Shown here: piece by piece, positions 52,404 to 61,906 of the stretch | How the letters are laid out: the number at the start of each line of letters is the position of its first letter | How positions within the stretch are numbered: position 1 is the first letter of the stretch | Assembly (NCBI GenBank): GCA_007126095.1 | Contig: SLBZ01000015.1 | Location: forward strand, 62,001 to 126,000 | Length of the DNA stretch: 64,000 bases | Direction of reading: 5' to 3' | Origin: Aquisalimonas sp. | Lineage (GTDB): Bacteria > Pseudomonadota > Gammaproteobacteria > Nitrococcales > Aquisalimonadaceae | Translations under genes and position numbers: made by a program | Notes under the pieces: model-generated | The model's database searches: none | Seen by the model: only the letters and a program-made list of their open reading frames with translations | Told to the model about the DNA's origin: nothing

Positions 52404-53924
52404 GCGACAAAGTTGAGCCGCGCCATCACGCGCCTTCACAGCCTCTGGAATCATGGCTACAGCCTGCGCTGGGCATTGATCCTGCGCGTCCTTCTGCCGC
52501 TGCTGATCGCCATGAGCCTGGTCACTGTCGTCGGTCTGCGCACTATGGAGCAGGCCATCGAAACGCGGATGAAGGAAGACGTGGAGCTGGTGGCCCGGGC
52601 CATTCGCCTGCCCATCAGCGACAGCCTGGAGAAGGGAGAGGACGCCAGCGTCCGTCAGGCGCTCGAATCGGTATTCCGTATCGGGCGGGTGTACGGCGCG
52701 TACGTGTACGACGAGCAGGGTGACCTGGTTGCGGCAGTGGGCGCAGTCAACCCGACGCCGGAGAGCCGTGAGCTGGCTGAGCGCGCGGCGGACGGTGAAC
52801 GCAGCGGCGATTACGAGCAGATCCAGGGCCAGGAGGTCTACTCTTACTTCGAGCCACTGACGGACAGCAGTGGCCGGATCAGTGGGCTGCTGCAGGTGAC
52901 CCGACGCGGCAGCGACTTTCGTGACGACATTGGCCGCATGCGGCTGCAGGCGTTCGCCTTCATGGGGGCTGCGGGGCTGGCGATCAGCCTGCTGTTGCTG
53001 GTTGGTCACCGCGGCGCCATAGGCAGGCATCTTGCAAGTCTTGCCGGCAGCATGTCGCGGATCGAGGCGGGCGAGCGGGAGCATCGGGCGTCGGCGGAAG
53101 GTCCCAAGGAAGTCCGCTCCCTGAGTACGGCATTCAACACCATGCTTAACAGCATGGAAGAGGCGGAACAGGAGATCGCCCGGCGGCGCTCCGAGCAGAC
53201 GCGGCTGGAAGACGAGCTCCGTCACGCCGAGAAGCTGGCGGCGATAGGCCGTCTGGCCGCCGGCGTGGCCCACGAGCTGGGGACGCCGTTGAGCGTTATC
53301 GATGGCAAGGCACAACGGGCGCTGCGCCACGCCGACGCCGATTCACGCCAGGAGCGCTCGCTGGAGCAGATCCGTGCCGAGGTGACGCGCATGGAGCACA
53401 TCGTGCGGCAGCTGCTGGAATTCGCCCGTACGTCCAGTCGGCAGTTCCGCTGGAGCCGGCTCGGTGACCTGGTGGGCGCCTCGCTTGCCTCCCTGGAGGA
53501 CCGCCTGCGCGAGCACGGGGCAGCGGTCGTGGTGCGGGGCGAAACCCCGGGGCCGGAACTGTATGTGGATCCCGTGCGTATTGAACAGGTGCTGGTGAAC
53601 CTCATGCGCAATGCCCTGCAGGCCGGTGCCAGACAGATCACCGTCGACTGGGACAACGCCGATCCGGTGACGCTCACCATCGACGACAATGGCCCGGGCA
53701 TTCCCGAGGAGATACGGCCACGCCTGTTCGAGCCCTTTTTCACGACCAAGGCTGTGGGTGACGGGACCGGGCTGGGGCTGGCCGTCGTCCACGGCATCAT
53801 CACGGAACATGGCGGCACCATCGCGGTGGGCGTCAGCCCCGACGAGGGCGCCCGGTTCACCCTGACGCTCTCCCGCGAGGCGCGGCCAGAGAGCGAACAG
53901 ATCAAAGGAAGCGACCATGAGTAA
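52395..53924 (+). CDS. Membrane sensor histidine kinase (NtrB/AtoS-like)
   Basis: A 509-residue kinase. Two membrane helices (about 27-48 and 188-206) flank a ~135-residue periplasmic domain with a PAS/Cache-like ending (YSYFEPLTDSSGRISGLLQV). A HAMP linker and coiled coil follow; the phospho-His lies in GRLAAGVAHELGTPLSVI (about 300), and the ATPase has NLMRNALQAGA (N box), DDNGPGIP, FEPFFTTKAVGDGTGLGL and a G2 box. The type that pairs with NtrC regulators. Overlaps the regulator gene by 8 bases. Confidence 0.92.
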   Translation: MTHATKLSRAITRLHSLWNHGYSLRWALILRVLLPLLIAMSLVTVVGLRTMEQAIETRMKEDVELVARAIRLPISDSLEKGEDASVRQALESVFRIGRVYGAYVYDEQGDLVAAVGAVNPTPESRELAERAADGERSGDYEQIQGQEVYSYFEPLTDSSGRISGLLQVTRRGSDFRDDIGRMRLQAFAFMGAAGLAISLLLLVGHRGAIGRHLASLAGSMSRIEAGEREHRASAEGPKEVRSLSTAFNTMLNSMEEAEQEIARRRSEQTRLEDELRHAEKLAAIGRLAAGVAHELGTPLSVIDGKAQRALRHADADSRQERSLEQIRAEVTRMEHIVRQLLEFARTSSRQFRWSRLGDLVGASLASLEDRLREHGAAVVVRGETPGPELYVDPVRIEQVLVNLMRNALQAGARQITVDWDNADPVTLTIDDNGPGIPEEIRPRLFEPFFTTKAVGDGTGLGLAVVHGIITEHGGTIAVGVSPDEGARFTLTLSREARPESEQIKGSDHE

Positions 53925-55329
53925 CAAGGCGGCGAAACAGGCGGAGCAGATCCTGCTGGTGGAAGACGACCCGGGTCTGCGCGAACTTCTGCGGGACGAA
54001 CTGGAAGATGCCGGCATGGAGGTGGACGCCGTGGACTCGGCGGAGCGGGCGCTCAAGCAGCTCCAGCACGCCAGCCCCGACGTGGTCATCAGTGACCTGC
54101 GGTTGCCGGGCATGGACGGCATGGCGCTGCTGCAGGAGGTGCGTAATCTGCACGCCCGCCCGGCGTTTCTGATCATCACCGCGTTCGGCACCATTTCCCA
54201 GGCTGTCGAAGCACTCAAGCATGGCGCCGACGAGTTCCTGACCAAACCGCTGGACCTGGAGCATTTCATGCTCTCGGTGAACCGCCTGCTGGAGACTCGG
54301 CGACTGCGCGGCGAAGTACAGCGGTTCCGGGAGCTGATCGAGCAGGACAGCTTTCATGGCATGATCGGGCGTGGCCGTGTCATGCAGGTCATGTTCGACC
54401 AGATTCGCCAGCTCGCCCGCGCCGCTGGCCCGGTGCTTGTGGCCGGTGAGAGCGGGACCGGCAAAGAGCTCGTCGCCCGCGCCATCCACGCCGAAAGCAG
54501 CCGCGCGGGTGCGGCCTTCCAGGCGGTGAACTGCGCCGGTGTGCCGGCGGAGTTGCTGGAGAGCGAGTTCTTCGGCCACGAGGCCGGTGCGTTCACCGGC
54601 GCATCCCGGGCCCACAAGGGCCTGTTCGATCAGGCCGATGGCGGCACCCTGTTCCTGGACGAGATGGGCGAGATGCCCATGGCACTGCAGGCCAAGCTGC
54701 TGCGGGTGCTGCAGGACGGCGTGATCCGCCCGGTGGGCGCCAACAAGGAGCACACCGTGGACGTGCGCATCGTCGCTGCCACCAATCGCAACCTGGAAGA
54801 GCTGATCGAGTCGGGAGACTTTCGCGAGGACCTGTTCTACCGGCTGGAGACGTTTACCCTGCGCGTGCCACCTCTGCGCGAGCGGGAGGACGACATGGAA
54901 CTGCTCGCCGCCCGCTTCCTGGAGCGTTTCGCGGTTCAGCTGGAGAAGGACGTCCAGGGCTTTACGCCGGCGGCCATGAACTGCCTGAAGCAGTACGGCT
55001 TCCCCGGTAACGTGCGTGAGCTGGAGAACGCCATCGAGCGGGCGGTGACGTTCTGTCACGGCAACCAGGTGGACGTGGAGCACCTGCCCAGCCGCATGCA
55101 GGATCAGCAGCGGCCGCAGGTGGACAAGGCTGGTCTGGACACCGCCATGGAGCAGTTTCTCGACGGCCCCATCCTGCCCACGCTGGACGAACTCGAGCGT
55201 CGCTACATCACCTACGTGCTGGAGCAGGTGGGGGGCAACAAGCGGCGCGCCGCGGCCCTGCTGAACGTGAGCCGGCGCACCCTGTACCGGCGGCTGGACG
55301 AAGAGAGCGACCAGCGCATCAACGGCTGA
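53917..55329 (+). CDS. NtrC-family sigma-54-dependent response regulator
   Basis: A 470-residue regulator. The receiver (about 10-125) has phospho-acceptor Asp60 in [13 protein letters not shown]. The AAA+ domain (about 145-380) shows Walker A GESGTGKE, the sigma-54 contact loop GAFTGA, Walker [13 protein letters not shown] and the arginine finger region [10 protein letters not shown] Fis-type HTH ends it ([20 protein letters not shown]). It should activate sigma-54 RNA polymerase, with the divergent DUF4168 promoter the clearest target nearby. Confidence 0.95.
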   Translation: MSNKAAKQAEQILLVEDDPGLRELLRDELEDAGMEVDAVDSAERALKQLQHASPDVVISDLRLPGMDGMALLQEVRNLHARPAFLIITAFGTISQAVEALKHGADEFLTKPLDLEHFMLSVNRLLETRRLRGEVQRFRELIEQDSFHGMIGRGRVMQVMFDQIRQLARAAGPVLVAGESGTGKELVARAIHAESSRAGAAFQAVNCAGVPAELLESEFFGHEAGAFTGASRAHKGLFDQADGGTLFLDEMGEMPMALQAKLLRVLQDGVIRPVGANKEHTVDVRIVAATNRNLEELIESGDFREDLFYRLETFTLRVPPLREREDDMELLAARFLERFAVQLEKDVQGFTPAAMNCLKQYGFPGNVRELENAIERAVTFCHGNQVDVEHLPSRMQDQQRPQVDKAGLDTAMEQFLDGPILPTLDELERRYITYVLEQVGGNKRRAAALLNVSRRTLYRRLDEESDQRING

Positions 55330-55342
55330 GCACGCCTGTTGG

Positions 55343-55951
55343 TCAGTCCCGCGTCCACACCAGGGTGCGGTTGTTTGCGGGCATGGCGACGTCCTCGGTC
55401 AGCCGGAGCCTGTGGCGCCCGGCAAGCGGCAGCAGGTCGTCCATGTCGCGGATGCCGCTCTGCGGATCCTGCTGCTGCAGCGTGACGTGGAAGCGGGCGT
55501 TGCTGGGCGCCGTGTGTTCGCCGCCATAGGCAAACGGACCGTACAACAGGAACCGGCCGCCCGGCCGCAACACCCGACCAACCCCCGCAAACAGCGCTTC
55601 CACCCCCGGCCACCCCATGATGTGGGCCGTATTGGCGGAGAAGACCGCGTCGAAGGCCCCGGTGATGCCGTCCGGCCAGGCGAGCACGTCCAGCGACTCC
55701 GGCGTTGCGACATTGGCCACTCCGGCCTGCCGTATACGGGCGGTCGCCCCTTCCAGGGTGCCGGGCCGGTCCGTGGGCAGCCAGCGCAGCCCCGGCAGGG
55801 CCTGCGCGAAGAAGACCACATGCTGTGCCGTCCCCGTCCCGATCTCAAGCACATGGCCGGATGCCGGCATCCAGGTGCGCAGGACTTCCAGAATGGGCCC
55901 CTTGTTGTTCTCGCACGCTTGGGACCAGGGCAGGGTGTCTGTCTTCATCAT
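55343..55951 (-). CDS. DUF938-like SAM-dependent methyltransferase
   Basis: A 202-residue protein of the DUF938 family. It begins with [15 protein letters not shown], then motif [33 protein letters not shown] as the acidic strand, and [20 protein letters not shown] and [19 protein letters not shown], which mark the family. Substrate unknown. Its start shares ATGA with the YcgN-like gene stop, so they are cotranscribed. Confidence 0.9.
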   Translation of the reverse strand: MMKTDTLPWSQACENNKGPILEVLRTWMPASGHVLEIGTGTAQHVVFFAQALPGLRWLPTDRPGTLEGATARIRQAGVANVATPESLDVLAWPDGITGAFDAVFSANTAHIMGWPGVEALFAGVGRVLRPGGRFLLYGPFAYGGEHTAPSNARFHVTLQQQDPQSGIRDMDDLLPLAGRHRLRLTEDVAMPANNRTLVWTRD

Positions 55952-56418
55952 TGCGGTTCCGGCTCCTGGTGAATCCAGTCGACGATGTGGTCTTCCAGCT
56001 CGGTGTCGGCGACATCCTGCTCCCGTGCCATGCGTCCGCGCACGGAGACCCCGGCGTGGTGCACCGTGTTCCGGTCACCCGAGACCAGGTGGTGCCACCA
56101 GGCGAGGCCGCGGCCCTCGGCCACCCGCCGGTAGGCACAGCTCGCCGGTAGCCACGGTGCCGTTCGCGCCAGCTCCGGGGTCATTTGCAGGCAATCGGGT
56201 ACGAACGCCCGGCGCCTAGGGTAATCGGAGCACAGGCAGGAGTGGCAGTCCAGCAGGCGGCAGGCGATGTCGGTGGAGAAGATCTCGCCGGTGTCCTCGT
56301 CCTCGAGCTTGTGGGCGCAGCAGCGCCCGCAGCCGTCGCAAAGCGACTCCCACTCGTCGGCGGTCATCTCCTCCAGATGCTTGCGTTCCCAGAACGGCCG
56401 CGTTTGCTGACTCATCAT
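55948..56418 (-). CDS. YcgN/UPF0260 cysteine-cluster protein
   Basis: A 156-residue protein rich in cysteines arranged as in UPF0260: [25 protein letters not shown] and later CLQM and CAYR, a likely metal- or iron-sulfur-binding cluster. The N-terminus [20 protein letters not shown] is family-typical. Function unknown. It starts 4 bases after the TspO gene and overlaps the DUF938 gene, forming a three-gene minus-strand operon. Confidence 0.92.
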   Translation of the reverse strand: MMSQQTRPFWERKHLEEMTADEWESLCDGCGRCCAHKLEDEDTGEIFSTDIACRLLDCHSCLCSDYPRRRAFVPDCLQMTPELARTAPWLPASCAYRRVAEGRGLAWWHHLVSGDRNTVHHAGVSVRGRMAREQDVADTELEDHIVDWIHQEPEPQ

Positions 56419-56422
56419 CGAC

Positions 56423-56896
56423 CTATGCGTTCATCACCATAATGGCGCCATTCAGTGCCACCGCATAAGTGACCCACACCAGGTACGGCAGCAGCAGGGC
56501 GCCAGCCACGGGGCGGATGCGCCAGAACGCAATCACGGTGGCCACCAGCGCCGTCCACAACAGCAGGATGTCGATGAACGCCGGCAGAATCGCATGCTGG
56601 CCAAAGAACAGCCACGACCAAAGGCCGTTCAGTCCGAGCTGCACCACGAACAGCACGAGCGCGGCACTGCTGCCACTGGCGCTGTGGCGGGCCTCCCAGA
56701 TCATCCAGGCGGCGATGCCCATGACCGTGTAGAGCACCGTCCACACCGGGGCGAACAGCCAATCCGGCGGCGTCCAGGCCGGCTTCTCCAGTTGCGCATA
56801 CCAGGTGCCCGGGTCCGTCACGGTGGCGGCCAGGGTGGCAACCAGGAAACACAGGGACAGCCATGCGAGCAGGGCGATCAGAGACATGCGGTTCAT
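56423..56896 (-). CDS. TspO/MBR-family tryptophan-rich membrane protein
   Basis: A 157-residue protein with five membrane helices. Family marks: [25 protein letters not shown] (here in two parts of one stretch), [14 protein letters not shown] and [14 protein letters not shown], rich in Trp. TspO binds porphyrins and cholesterol-like molecules and affects tetrapyrrole or stress responses. It is divergent from prfC across 121 bases that carry a TATAAT (56954-56959) for prfC. Confidence 0.92.
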   Translation of the reverse strand: MNRMSLIALLAWLSLCFLVATLAATVTDPGTWYAQLEKPAWTPPDWLFAPVWTVLYTVMGIAAWMIWEARHSASGSSAALVLFVVQLGLNGLWSWLFFGQHAILPAFIDILLLWTALVATVIAFWRIRPVAGALLLPYLVWVTYAVALNGAIMVMNA

Positions 56897-57017
56897 GGGC
56901 GGGCGTTGGCCTCCCTCGTTGGTGTCGCTGTAGGCGCGGTGTCGTCGGGGCGTTATAATCCCGCGTCACCAGCGGTTCCCTCAATACCGTGCCATTTGTT
57001 AACCCTTGGGCCGAACC

Positions 57018-58598
57018 ATGAGCAAGCTTCCGGAAGCGGTGGCTCAGCGCCGCACGTTCGCTATCATTTCTCACCCGGACGCCGGCAAGACGACGGTGAC
57101 GGAGAAGCTGCTGCTGTTCGGTGGCGCCATCCAGGTAGCCGGCACCGTCAAGGGCCGCAAGGCGGATGCCCACGCCACCTCCGACTGGATGCAGATGGAG
57201 CAGGAACGGGGCATCTCCGTGACCTCGTCGGTGATGCAGTTCCCCTACCGCGACGCCACCATCAACCTGCTCGACACCCCGGGTCACGCCGACTTCTCCG
57301 AAGACACCTACCGCGTGCTCACCGCGGTGGACTCCGCCCTCATGGTGATCGACGCCGCCAAGGGTGTCGAAGAGCGGACCATCAAGCTGATGGACGTATG
57401 CCGTCTGCGCGATACCCCCATCATGACCTTCGTCAACAAACTTGACCGCGAAGGCCGCGATCCCATGGAGCTGCTCGACGAGGTCGAGGACGTGTTGAAG
57501 ATCCGCTGCGCGCCGGTGACCTGGCCTATTGGCATGGGCAAGGCGTTTCGGGGAGTCTATCACCTCTACAATGAATCGATTCACCTCTTCAGTCCCACCC
57601 ACGGCGGGCGAATCCAGGAGGGGGAGGTGATCCAGGGGCTGGACAATCCGCGCCTGGATGAGCTTTTCGGCGACGAGGCCGATGCGCTCCGGGAGGAAAT
57701 CGAGCTCATTCGCGGGGCCAGCAACGCCTTTGACAAGGCCGCGTTCCTGCGCGGCGAGCTGACGCCGGTGTTCTTCGGTTCGGCGATCAACAACTTCGGC
57801 ATCCGCGAGTTCCTGGACGACTTCATCAGCTATGCGCCGGAGCCGCAGCCGCGGGACGCCCGGGAGCGCGAGGTGACCCCGGACGAGGACAAACTCACCG
57901 GTTTCGTATTCAAGATCCAGGCGAACATGGACCCGAATCACCGTGATCGCGTGGCCTTCATGCGAGTGTGTTCCGGGCGGTTCCAGGCCGGCATGAAGCT
58001 GCGCCACGTGCGTATCGGCAAGGACATCAAGGTGCCATCCGCCATCACGTTCATGGCGGGTGACCGGGAACAGGCTCAGGACGCCCTGCCGGGCGACATC
58101 ATCGGCCTGCACAATCACGGCACCATCCAGATCGGCGACACGTTCACCCAGGGCGAGACGCTCAAGTTCACGGGCATCCCGAACTTCGCCCCGGAGCTCT
58201 TCCGGCGTGTGGTACTCAAGGACCCCATGCGCATGAAGGCGCTGCAGAAGGGCGTCGAGCAGCTCTGTGAAGAGGGCGCCTCGCAGCTGTTCCGGCCACT
58301 GAACACCAACGAACTGATCGTTGGCGCCGTGGGGGTGCTGCAGTTCGACGTGGTGGCCCACCGACTCAAGGCCGAGTACGGCGTGGATGCCGTGTTCGAG
58401 CCGGTGAACGTCAACACCGCCCGCTGGGTACGGTGTGACGATCCCGGCATGCTGGCGGAGTTTCGCCGCAAGGCCGCCGATAATCTTGCCGAGGACGTGG
58501 CCGGAAACCTGACCTATCTGGCGCCGACGCGCGTGAATCTGGAACTCACCCAGGAGCGCTGGCCGGATGTCGCCTTCGACGCCACCCGCGAGCACTGA
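57018..58598 (+). CDS. prfC: Peptide chain release factor 3
   Basis: A 526-residue translational GTPase that recycles RF1/RF2 after termination. G1 is [10 protein letters not shown]3 DTPGHADF, G4 [24 protein letters not shown] is the RF3 switch I region. The C-terminal domain III ends [14 protein letters not shown] with [12 protein letters not shown]. The ATG at 57018 is preferred over an upstream TTG at 57006. Its end is followed directly by a GC-rich palindrome. Confidence 0.96.
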   Translation: MSKLPEAVAQRRTFAIISHPDAGKTTVTEKLLLFGGAIQVAGTVKGRKADAHATSDWMQMEQERGISVTSSVMQFPYRDATINLLDTPGHADFSEDTYRVLTAVDSALMVIDAAKGVEERTIKLMDVCRLRDTPIMTFVNKLDREGRDPMELLDEVEDVLKIRCAPVTWPIGMGKAFRGVYHLYNESIHLFSPTHGGRIQEGEVIQGLDNPRLDELFGDEADALREEIELIRGASNAFDKAAFLRGELTPVFFGSAINNFGIREFLDDFISYAPEPQPRDAREREVTPDEDKLTGFVFKIQANMDPNHRDRVAFMRVCSGRFQAGMKLRHVRIGKDIKVPSAITFMAGDREQAQDALPGDIIGLHNHGTIQIGDTFTQGETLKFTGIPNFAPELFRRVVLKDPMRMKALQKGVEQLCEEGASQLFRPLNTNELIVGAVGVLQFDVVAHRLKAEYGVDAVFEPVNVNTARWVRCDDPGMLAEFRRKAADNLAEDVAGNLTYLAPTRVNLELTQERWPDVAFDATREH

Positions 58599-58599
58599 G

Positions 58600-58621
58600 G
58601 CCCGCCCCCGCGGGGGCGGGC
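58600..58621. terminator. GC-rich palindrome after prfC
   Basis: GCCCGCCCCCG/CGGGGGCGGGC is a perfect 22-base palindrome one base after the prfC stop; its last base is the first of the convergent TraB stop codon. No T-tract follows, so termination may be Rho-assisted, but it can serve both genes. Confidence 0.6.
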
Positions 58622-59829
58622 TACGCCGAAATCAGCTGCTCGAAGATTCGGAACCCGGCGATGTAGGTGCCCGCTGCCGAACCGAACGTTGCCAGCAGGA
58701 AGACCAGCAGCGTCCGCGAGACGCGGTTCCGCCACCAGCCCTTGAGCGCCGAGACGTCATGGCGCAGGGTGGCGAAATCACCCACCGTCGGTTTGCGCAG
58801 GGTCATCTCGATGCCGGCGGCGACAAAGCCGGCGCCGATGGTGGGGTTCAGTGACGTCAGTGGAGCCGCGAAGAAGGTGCCGAGAATGGTCAGCGGATGC
58901 GCCCAGGCGATTGCGGTCGCCGCCGCGGAGAGGACCCCGTTGATCAGAAACCACTCGCCCACCAGCTGTGCGCCGAGCTGCGGATTGCGGCTGAAGCCGA
59001 TGGCGAACCCGGAGAGAATCAGCACCACCACGACCCAGGGTATCGCCTTGGGCCAGCGGGTCTTGCGCGGCACGGTGTCAAGGATCTCCCGCTCCCGGGT
59101 CGGGTCTGCCGGTGGCGGTGACTCCAGGTGGTTGGCCAGCCCCTTCAGGTGGCCGGCGCCGATGACCACCAGCACGTTGCGGTATTGCCCCTCGTGGTTC
59201 TCCTCCCGCAGTCGCAGCGCCATGTAGCTGTCGCGCTCCGCGATCAAGGGGCGGTAGAGGCGCTCCGAGCGTTCGGCGAACTCCGCGAACGTCGATTCCA
59301 GTACGTCGCCTTCCTTGAGACGCTCGATCTCCTCGGCGCTGATATTCTGACGGGAAACCAGGCTGGCCATGAGGCCCGAGAGGAGGCCGAAGCGCTGCCA
59401 CCACGGCACGCTGTGATAGACGCGGCGCAACGTCGTGCCGATGTCCCGGTCCACCAGCATGATCGGGATTCCGGCCGCTTTTGCCTCCTCGATGGCGGCG
59501 CGCATCTCCGCCCCGGGCTGGATGCCGGACTGCTCGGCGATGCGCTGCTGGTAGGCTCCCAGGGCAAGACTGGCCGCAACCATGCCGGCCTTGCCTTCGC
59601 GGATGACCTGGAACAGGTCCATCTGCGCCATGCTGTTCGGATTGGCCAGGCTCTGGTAGCGGGTCTGGCACAGTTCGATGGCCACCGCGTCGAAGTCGCC
59701 CGAGCGGATCAGTTCGGCGACCTCGTCGGCGCTGGCCTGGGAGACGTGGGCCGTCCCCAGAAGCGTGTACTGGCTGTCTCCTGTGGTGACCTCCCGGCGC
59801 GGGCCGCCGGATTCGGTTGCTGCGGTCAT
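58621..59829 (-). CDS. TraB/PrgY-family membrane protein
   Basis: A 402-residue protein. The N-terminal ~240 residues carry the TraB/GumN signature (LLGTAHVSQASADEV, FDAVAIELCQTRY, VVIGAGHLKGLANHL), a possible metal-dependent hydrolase fold; the C-terminal ~150 hold about four membrane helices (AIPWVVVVLILSGFAIGF, PLTSLNPTIGAGFVAAGIEM). Known for pheromone shutdown in enterococci, but proteobacterial members have no clear role. The ATG at 59829, with AAGGGG upstream, is chosen over one at 59865. Confidence 0.88.
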   Translation of the reverse strand: MTAATESGGPRREVTTGDSQYTLLGTAHVSQASADEVAELIRSGDFDAVAIELCQTRYQSLANPNSMAQMDLFQVIREGKAGMVAASLALGAYQQRIAEQSGIQPGAEMRAAIEEAKAAGIPIMLVDRDIGTTLRRVYHSVPWWQRFGLLSGLMASLVSRQNISAEEIERLKEGDVLESTFAEFAERSERLYRPLIAERDSYMALRLREENHEGQYRNVLVVIGAGHLKGLANHLESPPPADPTREREILDTVPRKTRWPKAIPWVVVVLILSGFAIGFSRNPQLGAQLVGEWFLINGVLSAAATAIAWAHPLTILGTFFAAPLTSLNPTIGAGFVAAGIEMTLRKPTVGDFATLRHDVSALKGWWRNRVSRTLLVFLLATFGSAAGTYIAGFRIFEQLISA

Positions 59830-59951
59830 GATGGCCCCTTGTGTCGTGGAGCGCTGATTATCCACGAAGGGTGCACCGGGACCAAGGGAGTCGCCGTTGT
59901 GCGACAGGGGCTACACGGGAGTGTACGCTGCCGTGGAACCGGTATCAGGAG

Positions 59952-60737
59952 ATGAGCATGCTCGAACGCTTCCGCCGCTGGCGCCGGGGGCGCATCCTGC
60001 AGAGCGCGGGCATTGAGCTGGCGCTGTGGACAGACCTCATGGACGCGCTGCCGGTATTCTCCGGGCTTGATCGTGCCGAGCGCGAGCGCCTGCGGGAGCA
60101 CGCATCGCTGTTTCTCCACCAGAAGGATGTGATGCCGCTGAACGGGCTGGAGCTGGATCAGCCCATGCGTGCCGGGCTGGCCGCCCTGGCCTGCCTGCCG
60201 GTGCTCAACCTCGGCCTGCAGGTGTACCGCGGTTGGCGCACCGTGCTGGTCTACCCCGCCGGCTTCATCGCGCGCCACAGTTACACCGATGAACACGGCC
60301 TTGCGCACGAGGAGGCGAGCCCGCTTGCTGGGGAAGCCTGGGAGGGGGGGCCCGTGGTGCTCTCGTGGGATGACGTAGAGCGATCCCTGGAGTTGGACGG
60401 CTACAATGTCGTGATTCATGAATTCTGCCACAAGCTGGACATGAGCAACGGCGACGCCAACGGCATGCCGCCCCTGCCGGCGGGCATGTCCCCGCGGGAC
60501 TGGGCGGCGGCTTTTACCGAAGCCTACGAGGCACTGTGCGCGGCCGTGGAAGCCGGGCAGGAGACGGTTCTGGATCCCTACGCGGCAGAAGCCCCGGGCG
60601 AATTCTTTGCCGTGGCGTGTGAGTCGTTCTTCGAGCGTCCGGTGGCGTTGCGGGAGGCGATGCCCGCCGTTTACCGCCAGCTCAGCCGCTATTTCCGGCA
60701 GGATCCCTGTGCCCGGTTGCCGGGCGATGGCGGCTGA
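59952..60737 (+). CDS. MtfA-family zinc metallopeptidase
   Basis: A 261-residue M90-type peptidase. The zinc motif is VVIHEFCHKLDM (His156-Glu-Phe-Cys-His160), with a third ligand expected in the GEFFAVACESFFE helix. E. coli MtfA binds the glucose repressor Mlc and has peptidase activity. LPVLNLGLQVYRGWRTVLVYP and FIARHSYTDEHGLAHEE are family segments. The ATG at 59952 with CAGGAG upstream is used. Confidence 0.9.
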   Translation: MSMLERFRRWRRGRILQSAGIELALWTDLMDALPVFSGLDRAERERLREHASLFLHQKDVMPLNGLELDQPMRAGLAALACLPVLNLGLQVYRGWRTVLVYPAGFIARHSYTDEHGLAHEEASPLAGEAWEGGPVVLSWDDVERSLELDGYNVVIHEFCHKLDMSNGDANGMPPLPAGMSPRDWAAAFTEAYEALCAAVEAGQETVLDPYAAEAPGEFFAVACESFFERPVALREAMPAVYRQLSRYFRQDPCARLPGDGG

Positions 60738-60764
60738 AGCGCCGGCGCGGGCGGGGATGCGCGG

Positions 60765-61325
60765 TCAGTTGTCGTTGCCGTTGTTGGCGTCGTCACCGGC
60801 GTCATCGTCCGTGCTTTCTTCGGCGGCGTCCGCCTCGGAGCAGGCGGGGTCGCGGGTGTGTTTGGGCCCCGAGTCCACCAGTACGTGCTCCGCCATGAAA
60901 CTGCGGCCGATGAGCATCTCGTAGCTCAGTCCGTCTCGGTCGGCGAGGTTTACCTCCACCTCTCGCTGGATGTCTCCCAGGCAGACGTTCATCTTGACCA
61001 CGTAGCGCTCACTGGTGCCGGATGCGCTGCGAATGCGCGCCATGCGCTCCACCGGCCGCTCGATGGTATGTTCTACATCATCGGCGCTGGTGATCGTGAA
61101 ACGGACCCAGTCCTCTCCGTCCTTTTCGAACGCCTCCGGGTCTGGGGCGTTGATGGACGAATTGTCCGCACCGGTGTCGAGCTTGGCTTCGACGGTGACA
61201 TCACCCTCCAGCAGTTTGACGCGCTCGATCCAGCCGAAAATAGTCTTGGCATGGACCGATGAGACGGCCAAAGTAAGCAGGGACAACGCGACCAATGCGG
61301 AGCGAAGCGAAGGGATTTGCGGCAT
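60765..61325 (-). CDS. Retropepsin-like protease (RimK-associated ATP-dependent zinc protease family)
   Basis: A 186-residue exported protein: signal peptide (about 1-26, ending VHA-KTIF), then an aspartic-protease-like domain with KLDTGADNSSINA, the retropepsin Asp-Thr-Gly triad, and YEMLIGRSFMAEHVLVD near the end, followed by an acidic Asp/Asn-rich tail. The family name (putative ATP-dependent zinc protease) is misleading: no ATPase motif is visible. Its ATG overlaps the divergent lipoprotein ATG in the tetranucleotide CATG at 61323-61326. Confidence 0.85.
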   Translation of the reverse strand: MPQIPSLRSALVALSLLTLAVSSVHAKTIFGWIERVKLLEGDVTVEAKLDTGADNSSINAPDPEAFEKDGEDWVRFTITSADDVEHTIERPVERMARIRSASGTSERYVVKMNVCLGDIQREVEVNLADRDGLSYEMLIGRSFMAEHVLVDSGPKHTRDPACSEADAAEESTDDDAGDDANNGNDN

Positions 61326-61830
61326 GAAAGGCACTCCAGCTGACCGACCTGAACGTCGCGTGTGGAAGTCTTGCAAGACCAGGCGTTCAGGTCAACTTGT
61401 CGCCGCCCTGGTGGTGGTTGCGCTTCAGGGCTGTCTCTCCACCCAGAGCGATCGTGAACCGGCGGCGGTGGAGGTCCTGGGACAGGGTAATCGATGTGGT
61501 GATCTCGAAACCGGTGCGCGCTGGATCGAGCCCGGCGCGCTGGAGGGCCTCGACCTCGAGCACAAGGCTGATCGGGCATTGCTGCTGATCAGTCAGGGTG
61601 AGCGGCCCACGGGGGGGTACGGTGTCAATCTCGACGAGACCACCGTTGATGGGGATACGGTCATTGTCTACCTGCGTCTGCAGGCGCCGGGCGATGATGA
61701 ACTGGTTACCCAGGCGCTTACGCGTCCGTGCTTGGTGCTGGGTATACCGCGTGACGCCGCAGTTGTTGAGCTGCGCCAGCGCGAGGGCGGCGTGCTTGCT
61801 TCGCTGGAGGTTCCGGAGCGTGACGAGTGA
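61324..61830 (+). CDS. PrcB-like lipoprotein
   Basis: A 168-residue lipoprotein. A long basic signal (LVAALVVVALQGC) has lipobox LQGC; the mature part contains the PrcB C-terminal fold: GERPTGGYGVNLDETTVDGD, VIVYLRLQAPGDDELVTQAL and PCLVLGIPRDAAVVEL. PrcB regulates a protease in Treponema; proteobacterial members are uncharacterised. The ATG at 61324 overlaps the divergent protease start; a GTG at 61360 would give a shorter, more usual signal peptide. It lies 76 bases before the DUF4139 gene. Confidence 0.7.
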   Translation: MKGTPADRPERRVWKSCKTRRSGQLVAALVVVALQGCLSTQSDREPAAVEVLGQGNRCGDLETGARWIEPGALEGLDLEHKADRALLLISQGERPTGGYGVNLDETTVDGDTVIVYLRLQAPGDDELVTQALTRPCLVLGIPRDAAVVELRQREGGVLASLEVPERDE

Positions 61831-61906
61831 ACAGGCGGGCGGCTGTTGTCGGGCCGGCCGGAATCGCCCAGGGCGGTTTGCCCCGACATCACATAAGGAG
61901 GTGCCT

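Noticed and set aside
56415..58595. Antisense frame across prfC and tspO
   Set aside because: Its first part mirrors prfC and its end lies in a shifted tspO frame; no domain.
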